Source of the DNA: Syntrophorhabdaceae bacterium
GTDB lineage: Bacteria; Desulfobacterota; Syntrophorhabdia; Syntrophorhabdales; Syntrophorhabdaceae
Length of the DNA stretch: 41,089 nucleotides
Direction: 5' to 3'
Assembly: GCA_026415675.1 (NCBI GenBank)
Contig: JAOAGQ010000028.1
Span: 1-41,089, forward strand
Shown: positions 24,607 through 32,975 of the stretch, piece by piece
Numbering within the stretch: position 1 is the first letter of the stretch
Layout: every line of letters starts with the position of its first letter
The notes under the pieces: model-generated
Told to the model about the DNA's origin: nothing
Database searches by the model: none
Seen by the model: only the letters and a program-made list of their open reading frames with translations
Made by a program: the position numbers and the translations under genes

Positions 24607-26317
24607 CGGTTTCCGTAAGGCTCATCAGTTTTCTTACCAGTTCTTCCCCCCGGGCTGTACTTTCTCCGAGAAATCGGGCAATGGTCTGGGCCATCTTGAT
24701 CTGATGTTCCAAAAGCTCGCTCGCCTGTTGCACGGTCTGTGATTTGATCTCCTTCAACCTTTTTTCGTTTTCCTGCTGACTTGTTATATTGATAAAGATA
24801 CCTACAATCTGTTGTTCCTGCTTTAGGATGTATAGGAGTTCCCTGCACATTAGATTATAGTTCTTGTGGGTCATTATGATATCTATGCTATCGGCAGCAC
24901 CGGTTATCAGTTTTTCAAAAGGGGCAGGGTCCATAAGGTATGAGATATGTCTCCCCAAGACCGCGTCGGAACAGTAAAAGAATTTTTTAAAGGCAGGGTT
25001 AACGGCGAGAATCTTTAATTCTTTGTCGAGGATCACAATCCCGTTTGGTGTAGTATTGAAGATCTGGTCTGTCTTCCTCTCGGCAAGCCTTTTCATATAG
25101 GGTATGCACATCTCAGGTTCTGCCATGCCCTGTACCACGGCTATGGCCTTATCCCTGCATGTGTCATATCCGCAGGCACCGCAGTTGAGTTGTTGCTGGG
25201 GGTCGAGTTTCCCCGTTCTCTCGAAAACCCGCTCGATCTCCTCTTCCGACACCTCTTTTAAAATACCCTCTTCTCTATTGTATTGTCCGTAAAAAAATCT
25301 CTCCTCCTCTACCGCTGGTATTACATGGAGATGGGCCGTCTCCCTGTCGTATCTCAGCAGGTCTTTCCTCTTCTCAAATATGTTCTTTTCTATGTCTATA
25401 CCAGGTCCGTTTATACAACCTTGACTGCAGAAAAGGGGCTCAATCAGGGTATACGATGTATCCTCCGGAATGCTCTCAAGGAGGGGTTTTACACTGTTTA
25501 TCCCGTCTACCCTTAAGAGTTTTAGATCAAAACCGTCATCATCGAGTCCTGCCGTTTTTATCATACCCCCCGGTAAAGGGTATAGCTGGGCCAGATGTAC
25601 CGGTCTCTCATCGAAATTACTCTCCTCACAGTTCGAAAAGTTTACCCCTTTCTGGTTTAACCATATCATCAACTCTTTAAAGGTGAGAACGCAGTCCACC
25701 ACCCCTTTGTTTTCCGGTCTCAATATCTCAGATTTTTTTGCAACGCAGGGCCCTATAAAAATTACCTTCGTATCCTGACCGAACCTTTCCTTCAGCATCC
25801 TTCCATGGGCGATCATGGGGGAGACGATGGGGATCAGATATTCCACGAGATGGGGTCTATATTTTTCGATGTAGTTTACAATTGCCGGACATGCGGTACC
25901 TATGTAAGGTTTTGAACCGTCTTTTTTGATGATACCCAGGGAATGGATAGAGACCTGGTATGCCCCCTGGGACGTCTGTCCTATATACCTGAAGCCGAGA
26001 GTCCGTAAGCCTGAGGCGAGTCTTGCTATCTGCCACTTACTGAAAACGGCCGCAAAGGAGGGGGCGATACTTGCCACAACAGGATTACCGCTTTCGATGA
26101 GCCTCTGGGCAACATCTATATCGTGGCGAAAAGACTTTGCATTCTGTGGACATTCTCTGATACAGGTCCCGCAGGCGATGCACCTCTTTTCATCTACATA
26201 GGCCTGTCCCCTTTCCATCCTTATCGCCTTTACAGGGCAGGCCCTTAAGCACCTGTAACAGTCCCTGCACCTTGCGGTAAGGGTGAAGACTATCTGGCGG
26301 GATATCGAATCAAACAT
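24596..26317 (-). CDS. hydS: HydS-like sensory [FeFe]-hydrogenase with PAS domain
   Basis: A 573-aa protein. Two [4Fe-4S] ferredoxin motifs (Cys17/20/23/27 and Cys46/49/52/56) precede an H-cluster domain. All four H-cluster ligands are present: Cys143 (GTACPAIV), Cys191 (IGPCVAKK), and Cys297 and Cys301 (FCSQGC). Ala142 replaces the proton-relay cysteine of catalytic enzymes. Next come another [4Fe-4S] motif (Cys379/382/387/404), a PAS domain (about 412-515) and a coiled-coil tail, with no kinase domain. This is the layout of sensory group C hydrogenases such as Thermotoga HydS. It overlaps hydA by 8 bases and the phosphatase by 11. I infer an H2 or redox sensor signalling through the phosphatase. 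Confidence 0.88.
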   Translation of the reverse strand: MFDSISRQIVFTLTARCRDCYRCLRACPVKAIRMERGQAYVDEKRCIACGTCIRECPQNAKSFRHDIDVAQRLIESGNPVVASIAPSFAAVFSKWQIARLASGLRTLGFRYIGQTSQGAYQVSIHSLGIIKKDGSKPYIGTACPAIVNYIEKYRPHLVEYLIPIVSPMIAHGRMLKERFGQDTKVIFIGPCVAKKSEILRPENKGVVDCVLTFKELMIWLNQKGVNFSNCEESNFDERPVHLAQLYPLPGGMIKTAGLDDDGFDLKLLRVDGINSVKPLLESIPEDTSYTLIEPLFCSQGCINGPGIDIEKNIFEKRKDLLRYDRETAHLHVIPAVEEERFFYGQYNREEGILKEVSEEEIERVFERTGKLDPQQQLNCGACGYDTCRDKAIAVVQGMAEPEMCIPYMKRLAERKTDQIFNTTPNGIVILDKELKILAVNPAFKKFFYCSDAVLGRHISYLMDPAPFEKLITGAADSIDIIMTHKNYNLMCRELLYILKQEQQIVGIFINITSQQENEKRLKEIKSQTVQQASELLEHQIKMAQTIARFLGESTARGEELVRKLMSLTETDEP

Positions 26318-28319
26318 GGGATTCCGTATATCTCCTTATCGATTCTATTGCCGTATCTACGGTACAGTGTTCTATTACCTCGTCGCCGATTCTTGCAACA
26401 GGGCCCCTATCGCATGATTCAAAGCAGAACGAAGCGATTACGTTTACCTTATTTTTTAAACCATTTGTGTTGATGTAATCAAGTATGCCTCTGAATATCT
26501 TTTGCGACCCCTTTATAAAACAGCCCGTACCGAAACAGACATTTACCTCAAGCCCCTCCTCTTTATCGGAATAGCTAAGATGCATATCTTTATCGATGAT
26601 CCTTTTCCTCGACCTGTAATGGGTGTGGAGTAACCCGTGGGCCCTTTCACCCCCTACCTCGCCGAGGAAGGTATTATAGAGTTCTGTAATATAAGGGTTG
26701 TCCTGGGATTTGTGGAGTTCTAACATCCTGTCGTTCTCGTATATCCCTTTTGTCCTCTTCCTCCTTGTTTCCACATCGGTGAAGACAGGCTGGCCCGCAC
26801 CCCCCACACATCCCCCAGGGCATGCCATGACTTCTACGAAGTCGTATCTGGTTTCATTTGATTTGATCCTTTCAAGGAGATTTCGGGCATTACCGAGCCC
26901 GCTTACGATTGCCATTGTGTAATCCCTGCCCCCGAGGGTAAAGACCATTTCCCTAATCCCGTTATCCCCCCTTACATTTTTGAACTCATAGTTTTCCCTT
27001 CTCTCCCCTGTCAGTTTTTCCGTGACATATCGCAAAACTGCTTCGCTTACCCCACCTGAATTTCCGAATATAACCCCTGCCCCTGTTTTAAAACCAAAAG
27101 GCAGATTAAAAGATTCAGGCTCTAAATTGGAGAAATTGAGTCCTGCCTCCTCTATCATCCTGCCGAGTTCCTGGGTGGTTAAGACGTGATCCACATCCTT
27201 TATACCGTTATGGTTAAACTCCGTCCTCTCCGCCTCGAATTTCTTTGCGGTACAGGGCATTACAGAAACGACCACGATATCTTCCTTTTTGATATTGAGT
27301 TGTGCGGATAACAGTTCTTTTGTAAGGGCTCCGAACATCTGCTGCGGGGAGCGGCAACTCGATAGATGCTGGACAAAATCGGGGTAGTATTGTTCTACGA
27401 ATTTTACCCACGCAGGGCAGCATGAGGTAAACTGCGGCAGGTGTTTATTTTGGGCAATACGCCTTATGAATTCGTTACTCTCCTCAATAACGGTCAAATC
27501 TGCGGTAAAACACGTATCGTAGACCCTGTGAAAACCTATGGCTTTTAAGGCGGCAACGGTCTGACCTGTTGAGATCACCCCTGGCTCAAGGCCGAACATC
27601 TCTCCTATTGCGACCCTTACAGCAGGCGCAATCTGGGCTATGACGACCTTTTTTGGGTTGTGCAGGGCTTTCCACACATCGTCTACCACAGATTTCGGGA
27701 TCAAAGCCCCTGTAGGGCAGACACGGGCACACTGACCGCAGTTTACGCATTCGACCTTATCGAGGTCCTTACCGAAACTCGGGATCACGATCGTCTTTGC
27801 CCCCCTAAAGGCAAAGTCTATCGCCCCTATTGACTGTACCTCTGAACAGATACGGACACAATCACCGCAGAGGACACATTTGTTGGGGTCCCTGACGATG
27901 GAGGGCGATGAATCATCAACAGGGAGGTTCCTGCTTTGATTTTTAAACCTGATCTCTGTTATACCGAGCCTTCTTGCCAGGGCCTGGAGTTGACAGTTGG
28001 CGCTTTTCTGACAGGTGGGACAGTTCTGGCTGTGATTGGCAAGGAGGAGTTCCACAATGATCTTTCTCATCTTCCTTATCTCTTCTGTATTCGTCTTTAC
28101 CTTCATATTGGGGGATGGAGGGGTAGAACAGGAGGGAACAAGACCCATGCCCTCCACTTCGACCATACAGAGCCTGCATGCACCGTAGACGCTCAATTCT
28201 GAATGGTAGCAGAAAGTAGGAAGATTTATACCTGCCTTTCTGATAAGCTCAAGCAGATTTTTTTCGTTTTCTATCGTTACCTGTTTGTTGTCGATAGTTA
28301 TATGGTCATATTCGTTCAT
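26310..28319 (-). CDS. hydA: [FeFe]-hydrogenase catalytic subunit of trimeric HydABC
   Basis: Reduces protons or oxidises H2 at the H-cluster. The 669-aa protein contains, in order: N-terminal [2Fe-2S] (FCYHSELSVYGACRLC), a His-ligated cluster (HSQNCPTCQKSANC), two [4Fe-4S] motifs (CVLCGDCVRIC and CVNCGQCARVCPTGA), and a full H-domain with TSCCPAWVKF, VMPCTAKKFEAE and MACPGGCVGGAGQP. A C-terminal thioredoxin-like [2Fe-2S] domain follows (CFGTGCFIKGS, then CFESCDRGP). The proton-relay cysteine is present, unlike in HydS. The length and domain set match HydA of electron-bifurcating or NAD-linked HydABC. It overlaps hydB in an ATGA. The maturases HydE, HydF and HydG are not in the window. Confidence 0.96.
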   Translation of the reverse strand: MNEYDHITIDNKQVTIENEKNLLELIRKAGINLPTFCYHSELSVYGACRLCMVEVEGMGLVPSCSTPPSPNMKVKTNTEEIRKMRKIIVELLLANHSQNCPTCQKSANCQLQALARRLGITEIRFKNQSRNLPVDDSSPSIVRDPNKCVLCGDCVRICSEVQSIGAIDFAFRGAKTIVIPSFGKDLDKVECVNCGQCARVCPTGALIPKSVVDDVWKALHNPKKVVIAQIAPAVRVAIGEMFGLEPGVISTGQTVAALKAIGFHRVYDTCFTADLTVIEESNEFIRRIAQNKHLPQFTSCCPAWVKFVEQYYPDFVQHLSSCRSPQQMFGALTKELLSAQLNIKKEDIVVVSVMPCTAKKFEAERTEFNHNGIKDVDHVLTTQELGRMIEEAGLNFSNLEPESFNLPFGFKTGAGVIFGNSGGVSEAVLRYVTEKLTGERRENYEFKNVRGDNGIREMVFTLGGRDYTMAIVSGLGNARNLLERIKSNETRYDFVEVMACPGGCVGGAGQPVFTDVETRRKRTKGIYENDRMLELHKSQDNPYITELYNTFLGEVGGERAHGLLHTHYRSRKRIIDKDMHLSYSDKEEGLEVNVCFGTGCFIKGSQKIFRGILDYINTNGLKNKVNVIASFCFESCDRGPVARIGDEVIEHCTVDTAIESIRRYTESHV

Positions 28320-30214
28320 GGTCTATCTCCTTTTATGGCTTTAAACTTACAGGTCTCAGCGCATACCCCGCACTTTATACAGAGAAAAGGGTTGATATTA
28401 TGGGGCTTTTTCTTCTCCCCTGTTATGGCGCTCACAGGGCATTTATTTGCACACAGGGTGCATCCCTTACAGAGTTCTTGATCTATCGTAAATTTAGTTA
28501 AGGCCCTGCACTTGCCGGTGGGACAGTATTTGTGCCTCACATGGGCCTCATATTCTTCCCGGAAGTATTGGAGTGTCGATAAAACAGGGTTGGGTGCCGT
28601 TTTCCCGAGGCCACAGAGGGAGCCTTTCTGTACCGCCATTGCGAGGTCTTCAAGGGTTTCGAGGGTCTCTTCTTTTGCCCTGCCCTCTATGATATCATCG
28701 AGTAAACCCAACATCTGTTTTGTCCCTTCCCTGCATGGTACGCATTTACCACAGGATTCGCTCTGGGTAAACTGCATGAAAAACCTTGCGACACTCACCA
28801 TGCAGGTATTCTTGTTCATGATAACCAAGCCCCCGGAACCGACCATTGCCCCGACCTTTTTTAAGGAATCGAAATCTATGGGGAGATCAAAATGGTCAAG
28901 GGTGAGACATCCCCCTGAAGGCCCTCCAATCTGGGCAGCCTTAAACCCGTTGGACATGACGCTGCCATCATCTCCGGTGATACCTCCGGCAACGCCGTAT
29001 ACGATCTCCCGGAGGGTAACTCCAAGGGGCATCTCTATCAGGCCTGTATTTAATACATGACCTGTTATGGCAAAGGTCTTGGTCCCGGGCGAATTATGGG
29101 TTCCCATTTTACGGAATCTTTCAACGCCCTCTGTGATGATAAGGGGTACAGTGGATAGGGTCTCCACGTTATTTATAATGGTTGGTTTCCCCCACAAGCC
29201 GCTCTGGGCCGGATAGGGAGGTTTTGGCGAAGGCATGCCCCTTTTCCCTTCTATAGAGGCGATTAGCGCGGTCTCTTCCCCGCATACAAAGGCCCCTGCC
29301 CCCTCCATAACCTGGAGGTTAAAGGTGTGGTCCGAGCCGAAGATCTTGGAACCGAGTATACCGAGTTTATAGGCATCATCTATCGCCTTCCTCATTCTTT
29401 TTACAGCGAGGGGGTATTCTGCCCTGACATACACATACCCCTCATCGGCCCCTATCGCCCGGGAGGCAATAATCATACCCTCTATGATACTGTGGGGATT
29501 ACCCTCCATCACACCCATATCCATAAATGCCCCCGGGTCACCTTCGTCGCCATTACATATCACATATTTTTTATCACTCTCCTGCCTCCTTGCATTATCC
29601 CATTTCCTACCTGTTGGAAATCCTCCACCCCCTCTACCCCTTAGACCCGACTCGTATATGGAGATACATATCTCTTCCGGGGTCATCTCAAGGCAGGCCT
29701 TGGCGGCCCCTGAATAACCATCGTGGGAGATATATTCCCTTATGTCCTCCGGGTCGATGGCCCCGCATTTTTTTAAGACAAACCTACACTGTTTCTGGTA
29801 GAAAGGTATATCCTCCGTTCCCTTGCAGAGTTTCTGCATATTGGGCTCTATGTAGAGGAGTCTGTGGAGTATCTCCCCTTTTTTTATAGTTGTTTCAACG
29901 ATATCCCGGACATCTTCGGGTTTTACCTTTGTATAGAGGATGTTCTCCGGCATGATCGTTACGAGGGGGCCTATCTGACAGAACCCCTGGCACCCACTCT
30001 TTGAGACCCATACACCTTTTTCTTCCCCTTTTAATTCAACGATTACAGGAAGGCCCGAATCCTTTGCAGTACGGAGAAACTCTTCGTATACCTTCATAGA
30101 GCCGTTTACAAGACAGCCTGTGCCTGCACATACAAGCACCCGGTGAGTAACAGAACTCTCCCACGTGGAAAAGTCCTTTTTGATCTTATTAAGCTCCATG
30201 ATAGTCCAGTTCAT
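28316..30214 (-). CDS. hydB: NAD-linked [FeFe]-hydrogenase flavoprotein subunit (NuoF-like)
   Basis: The NAD(H)- and FMN-binding subunit of HydABC, 632 aa. An N-terminal thioredoxin-like [2Fe-2S] domain (VCAGTGCLVNGS, SGCQGFCQIGP) leads into the NuoF core: GLRGRGGGGFPTGRKW, YVICNGDEGDPGAFMD, and the N3-type cluster ESCGKCVPCREG. Two C-terminal ferredoxin motifs (CKGCTLCANKCPVSA and CIKCGVCAETC) complete it. The start at 30214 is fixed by AAAAGGAGG at 30221-30229, 6 bases upstream; the ATG at 30241 lacks this. It overlaps hydC by 26 bases and hydA by 4, implying fixed stoichiometry. Whether the complex bifurcates electrons (with ferredoxin) cannot be proven from sequence. Confidence 0.95.
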   Translation of the reverse strand: MNWTIMELNKIKKDFSTWESSVTHRVLVCAGTGCLVNGSMKVYEEFLRTAKDSGLPVIVELKGEEKGVWVSKSGCQGFCQIGPLVTIMPENILYTKVKPEDVRDIVETTIKKGEILHRLLYIEPNMQKLCKGTEDIPFYQKQCRFVLKKCGAIDPEDIREYISHDGYSGAAKACLEMTPEEICISIYESGLRGRGGGGFPTGRKWDNARRQESDKKYVICNGDEGDPGAFMDMGVMEGNPHSIIEGMIIASRAIGADEGYVYVRAEYPLAVKRMRKAIDDAYKLGILGSKIFGSDHTFNLQVMEGAGAFVCGEETALIASIEGKRGMPSPKPPYPAQSGLWGKPTIINNVETLSTVPLIITEGVERFRKMGTHNSPGTKTFAITGHVLNTGLIEMPLGVTLREIVYGVAGGITGDDGSVMSNGFKAAQIGGPSGGCLTLDHFDLPIDFDSLKKVGAMVGSGGLVIMNKNTCMVSVARFFMQFTQSESCGKCVPCREGTKQMLGLLDDIIEGRAKEETLETLEDLAMAVQKGSLCGLGKTAPNPVLSTLQYFREEYEAHVRHKYCPTGKCRALTKFTIDQELCKGCTLCANKCPVSAITGEKKKPHNINPFLCIKCGVCAETCKFKAIKGDRP

Positions 30215-30695
30215 ACGCCGCCTCCTTTTCGATAATACCATCTATAATTCTTTCCGCCTTTTCCGGTGTGAGCTGACCGAAGACCTCTTCGTTGATTACC
30301 ATTGCGGGGGCAAGCCCACATGCACCAAGACAGTTAACCGTTTCAACGGTAAAGAGCATATCATCCGTTGTCTCTTTACCGTCATGGAGTTTCAGTTTTT
30401 TCTGTATTGCCTTATATATTCCCATTGAACTCTTTACATGACAGGCGGTACCGTTACAGACCCTTATATGGTATTTCCCCTTTGGTTTTAGGGTAAACAA
30501 AGAATAGAAAGTAGCCACACCGAATACCTTTGCAGGGGATATACCGAGAGAGGTGGCGATAAACGTTAAAACCTCCTCGGGCAGGTACCGGTATTCTGTC
30601 TGGACCTCTTGAAGAATGGGGATCAGACGTGATGGCTGCCTTTTGTTCTGCTCCACTATTTCGAGTACGCGCTCAAATTTTCTTATGGTCTCCAT
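30189..30695 (-). CDS. hydC: NAD-linked [FeFe]-hydrogenase NuoE-like subunit
   Basis: The small [2Fe-2S] subunit of HydABC, 168 aa, thioredoxin-like fold. The cluster ligands are the pair in CNGTACHVK and the pair in CLGACGLAP. ISPAKVFGVATFYSLF is a NuoE-family signature. AAAAGGAGG precedes the ATG, and 14 bases separate it from rex. It is the first structural gene after the regulator. Confidence 0.95.
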   Translation of the reverse strand: METIRKFERVLEIVEQNKRQPSRLIPILQEVQTEYRYLPEEVLTFIATSLGISPAKVFGVATFYSLFTLKPKGKYHIRVCNGTACHVKSSMGIYKAIQKKLKLHDGKETTDDMLFTVETVNCLGACGLAPAMVINEEVFGQLTPEKAERIIDGIIEKEAAYELDYHGA

Positions 30696-30709
30696 TTTTC
30701 TCCCTCCTT

Positions 30710-31378
30710 TTATTCATCCGGTTTTAGCATTACTCTCAATCTTTTCGATAGGACAACAAGGGATGCGGCAAGGTTTTCATGCTGTACGATTACATTTGGG
30801 GGGACGTTTAATTTTACATGGGTAAAGTTCCATATGGCCCTTATCCCAGCCTTTATCATGATGTTTGCCACCTCTTGGGCGTATGGGGCCGGTACCGTGA
30901 GTATCCCAATTTTAATACCCATTCTCCTGGTCATCTCCGGTAATTTATCTATGGGGAATACCATCTTCCCCCCTATCTCCTTACCCACCTTATTTTCGTC
31001 GTTATCGAATCCTGCGATGATGTTCAATCCGTATTCTTTAAAACCGTTATAACCGAGGAGGGCAGAACCAAGGTTCCCTGCCCCTACCAGAAAGGCATCG
31101 GTAACATTATTCCAGCCGAGAAATTCTTCTATACATTTTATAAGGTTTGTAACGCTGTAACCCAATTTTGGCTTGCCCGTTGCCTCTGCAATCTCAAGGT
31201 CTTTTCTCACCTGGATGGGAATGATATTTAGGTCATTACCAATTTGGGTTGCCGATATAAAATCTACCTTTCCTTCATTGTGGAGTTTTTTAAGATACTG
31301 GTAATAGACAGGGAGTCTTCGAAGGGTAGGCTCTGGAATCGGTTTTATAACCTGCGTATCTCTCTTATCTTCTCTCAT
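30710..31378 (-). CDS. rex: Redox-sensing transcriptional repressor Rex
   Basis: A repressor that releases DNA when the NADH/NAD+ ratio is high. The 222-aa protein has an N-terminal winged helix (about residues 10-85; PTLRRLPVYYQYLKKL, ISATQIGNDLNIIPIQVRKD). The NAD-binding Rossmann domain follows with LVGAGNLGSALLGYNGF. A C-terminal swapping helix ends near LSKRLRVMLKPDE. It heads the operon with hydCBA, so it probably controls NADH-consuming H2 production and its own synthesis through the palindrome at 31402-31427. Confidence 0.95.
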   Translation of the reverse strand: MREDKRDTQVIKPIPEPTLRRLPVYYQYLKKLHNEGKVDFISATQIGNDLNIIPIQVRKDLEIAEATGKPKLGYSVTNLIKCIEEFLGWNNVTDAFLVGAGNLGSALLGYNGFKEYGLNIIAGFDNDENKVGKEIGGKMVFPIDKLPEMTRRMGIKIGILTVPAPYAQEVANIMIKAGIRAIWNFTHVKLNVPPNVIVQHENLAASLVVLSKRLRVMLKPDE

Positions 31379-31401
31379 AGGCCCCTCTTAAAAAATAATA
31401 T

Positions 31402-31457
31402 TTTATCGATATAATTGTATCGATAAATATATATCTATTAAAGGGGGTATATGTCAA
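31402..31457 (-). promoter_or_regulatory. rex-hyd promoter with 26-bp palindromic operator
   Basis: On the minus strand a perfect -35 TTGACA (31457-31452) is followed after 17 bases by a -10 ATATAT (31434-31429). Directly after this is a perfect inverted repeat: arms TTTATCGATA (31402-31411) and TATCGATAAA (31418-31427) with a 6-base spacer. It covers the expected transcription start, so a bound protein would block initiation. Rex is the obvious candidate by position. The arms do not match the usual Rex core TTGTGAA/TTCACAA, so the match of protein to site is inference. Confidence 0.65.
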
Positions 31458-31560
31458 GAAAAAAAAGAAGTGTTTTGTAAATAATCCTGTAGCAAATTAT
31501 GAAAATCGGTTGTCCCTGTGTGGTTTTGTCGTTGTGTTTAAAGTAAAGGTGTTGAAGAGA

Positions 31561-31591
31561 GGGTGTTTAAGGGTTATCCCCAAAAACACCC
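31561..31591 (-). terminator. Hairpin terminator after the SagB-like gene
   Basis: GGGTGTTT (31561-31568) pairs with AAACACCC (31584-31591), with an inner GGG/CCC stem closed by TTAT. It begins 8 bases beyond the stop of the upstream minus-strand gene. On the minus strand it is followed by TCTCTTC, only a weak U-tract. It would insulate the rex promoter from tetR-operon transcription. Confidence 0.5.
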
Positions 31592-31598
31592 TGTATAT

Positions 31599-32261
31599 CT
31601 ATTTCTTCCCAATAGGCATGATGTATATGGGCTGCTCCCCGTCGGGGATGTTCAACGCCTTTTTGACCTCTTCAGGCTTAAACCCTGCCATAGCCACAGT
31701 TCCGAAATTAAGGGATACACACTGGAGGTATACATTCTGGGAGCTATGGCCTGCTTCAAGGTATATCCATCCTGGATTTGTGGAACGGGCTATATGTCCT
31801 GTGATCAATAGAGCGCATGGTGCATTCTTGATAGGTGTCTGTCCTGCTGCGCCGAAGAGCCTCTCCTTTGCATCTCCAAGGGAGATAGTCTGTAAAAGAT
31901 GACCCTTGGGGATATATTTATATAGCCCTGGCTTTAAATCTGTGACGTTATCCGCAATGAGATACACCTCTATCAGATACTGGGCCCGGGCAGAAGGGGC
32001 TGTCCTTAAACCCTTCTGCGGTTCGGTTATACCCTGGGCTGCCCAGAGAACCTGGGAGACGGCCTCTATGGTCAAAGACTCAGGTTTATAGCTCCTAATT
32101 GACCTTCTCTCCTTTATTGCCTTCTCGATGGAGAGGGGGCCATCTACTTTTGGTTCGGGTAGCTTTATCGTCTGGGCATAGACCGCACCGCATAGGTTAA
32201 AAAAAGGGGAAACGATCAAAGCGATGAAAAGAAATGGTGCAAGCAAACATACCTTTTTCAT
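31599..32261 (-). CDS. Exported SagB/nitroreductase-family flavoprotein
   Basis: A 220-aa protein. The N-terminus is a Sec-type signal peptide (KK, then hydrophobic residues 5-28, likely cleavage after AVYA). The mature part is an FMN-binding nitroreductase fold of the SagB-type dehydrogenase branch: IKERRSIRSYKPESLT, RTAPSARAQYLIEVYL, GLYKYIPKGHLL, AGHSSQNVYLQCVSLNFG and MPIGKK. A periplasmic location is unusual for a flavin nitroreductase and has no obvious electron donor. It lies 33 bases downstream of tetR on the same strand, so probably under its control. No peptide precursor or YcaO gene is present, so a thiazole-peptide role is unlikely. Confidence 0.8.
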   Translation of the reverse strand: MKKVCLLAPFLFIALIVSPFFNLCGAVYAQTIKLPEPKVDGPLSIEKAIKERRSIRSYKPESLTIEAVSQVLWAAQGITEPQKGLRTAPSARAQYLIEVYLIADNVTDLKPGLYKYIPKGHLLQTISLGDAKERLFGAAGQTPIKNAPCALLITGHIARSTNPGWIYLEAGHSSQNVYLQCVSLNFGTVAMAGFKPEEVKKALNIPDGEQPIYIMPIGKK

Positions 32262-32294
32262 AACTCCCTCCTCTTCGATGTTGTAAATAATCTA

Positions 32295-32927
32295 TTATTT
32301 CATAGAGAGTCCACTGTGAACTATTTTTACGGCATGCTGGGCGAGTTCTTCTAATTCATCATTTCTTGAATAGTCCAACCAGTAAGTGATCCAAGTGAGC
32401 ATCCCTAACACGAAAAGTGTTGCCCATGATGGCTTGATTGAAGGGTCTATCCTTCCCTCCGATTGTAATTCCGTTATTGTATCCTTTAAAAGCCTGTAGT
32501 GCTCTTTCCATATTTCCCTTACCTCTTTGAAATATTTGTCCTTCATAGAGAAGGTATCATGGATGAGCACCCTCAATTCGGGATGCTTGCATATGATCTC
32601 TTTTGTAAAGGTATAGACCATATAGTTGAGCCTCTCGGAAGGGTTCTTTATGGATGATGCCTCGTTCAGATAGGGCTTTAATGTCTTCTCTATGGAGTCC
32701 ATATGGACGGAAAGGAGGAGGTTTCTCTTGCTCCCGAAATAATGGTAGAGTGTTGGCCTTGTGAGTTTTGCTGCAGCACAGACGTCGGAAGTGGATGTTG
32801 AGGTGGAGCCCCCTTTTTTCAGTAAGAGTTGCATTGTGGTGCTTATGATCTTCGCCTTCTTTTTCTGTGAGGCACTCTCCCTTCTGTTTTTATGTTCTAC
32901 CTTTTTCTCTTTCTTTTTTCTGCCCAT
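32295..32927 (-). CDS. TetR/AcrR-family transcriptional regulator
   Basis: A one-component repressor of 210 aa. A very basic leader (MGRKKKEKKVEHKNRRES) precedes the TetR HTH, with AKIISTTMQLLLKKGGSTST, VCAAAKLTRPTLYHYFGSKRNLL at about residues 30-75. The C-terminal ligand domain is not family-specific. The start at 32927 is chosen because AGAAGGG precedes it at a proper distance; ATGs at 32951 and 32957 lack one. It probably controls itself and the SagB-like gene through the palindrome at 32976-33001. The ligand is unknown. Confidence 0.88.
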   Translation of the reverse strand: MGRKKKEKKVEHKNRRESASQKKKAKIISTTMQLLLKKGGSTSTSTSDVCAAAKLTRPTLYHYFGSKRNLLLSVHMDSIEKTLKPYLNEASSIKNPSERLNYMVYTFTKEIICKHPELRVLIHDTFSMKDKYFKEVREIWKEHYRLLKDTITELQSEGRIDPSIKPSWATLFVLGMLTWITYWLDYSRNDELEELAQHAVKIVHSGLSMK

Positions 32928-32975
32928 GGGATTTCCCTTCTTATAACCCATTATCAAAAATTGTCAATGAATTTT

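Noticed and set aside
24596-26317. HydS as a decayed catalytic hydrogenase
   Set aside because: The Cys-to-Ala change at the relay site occurs with all cluster ligands and extra domains intact, as in known sensory hydrogenases; the frame shows no decay.
28512-29889. Plus-strand open frames of 105-182 codons opposite hydB
   Set aside because: They lie wholly within hydB, have proline-rich unrecognisable translations and no start signals; they reflect codon bias of the opposite strand.
31599-32261. Lipoprotein reading of the SagB-like protein because of Cys in the leader
   Set aside because: The residues before the Cys (FNL) do not form a lipobox; an AVYA signal-peptidase I site fits better.
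32940-32967. TTGACA-16-TATAAG promoter close to tetR
   Set aside because: Its start site would fall after the ribosome site of the chosen ATG at 32927; the promoter at 32980-33007 leaves a normal leader.
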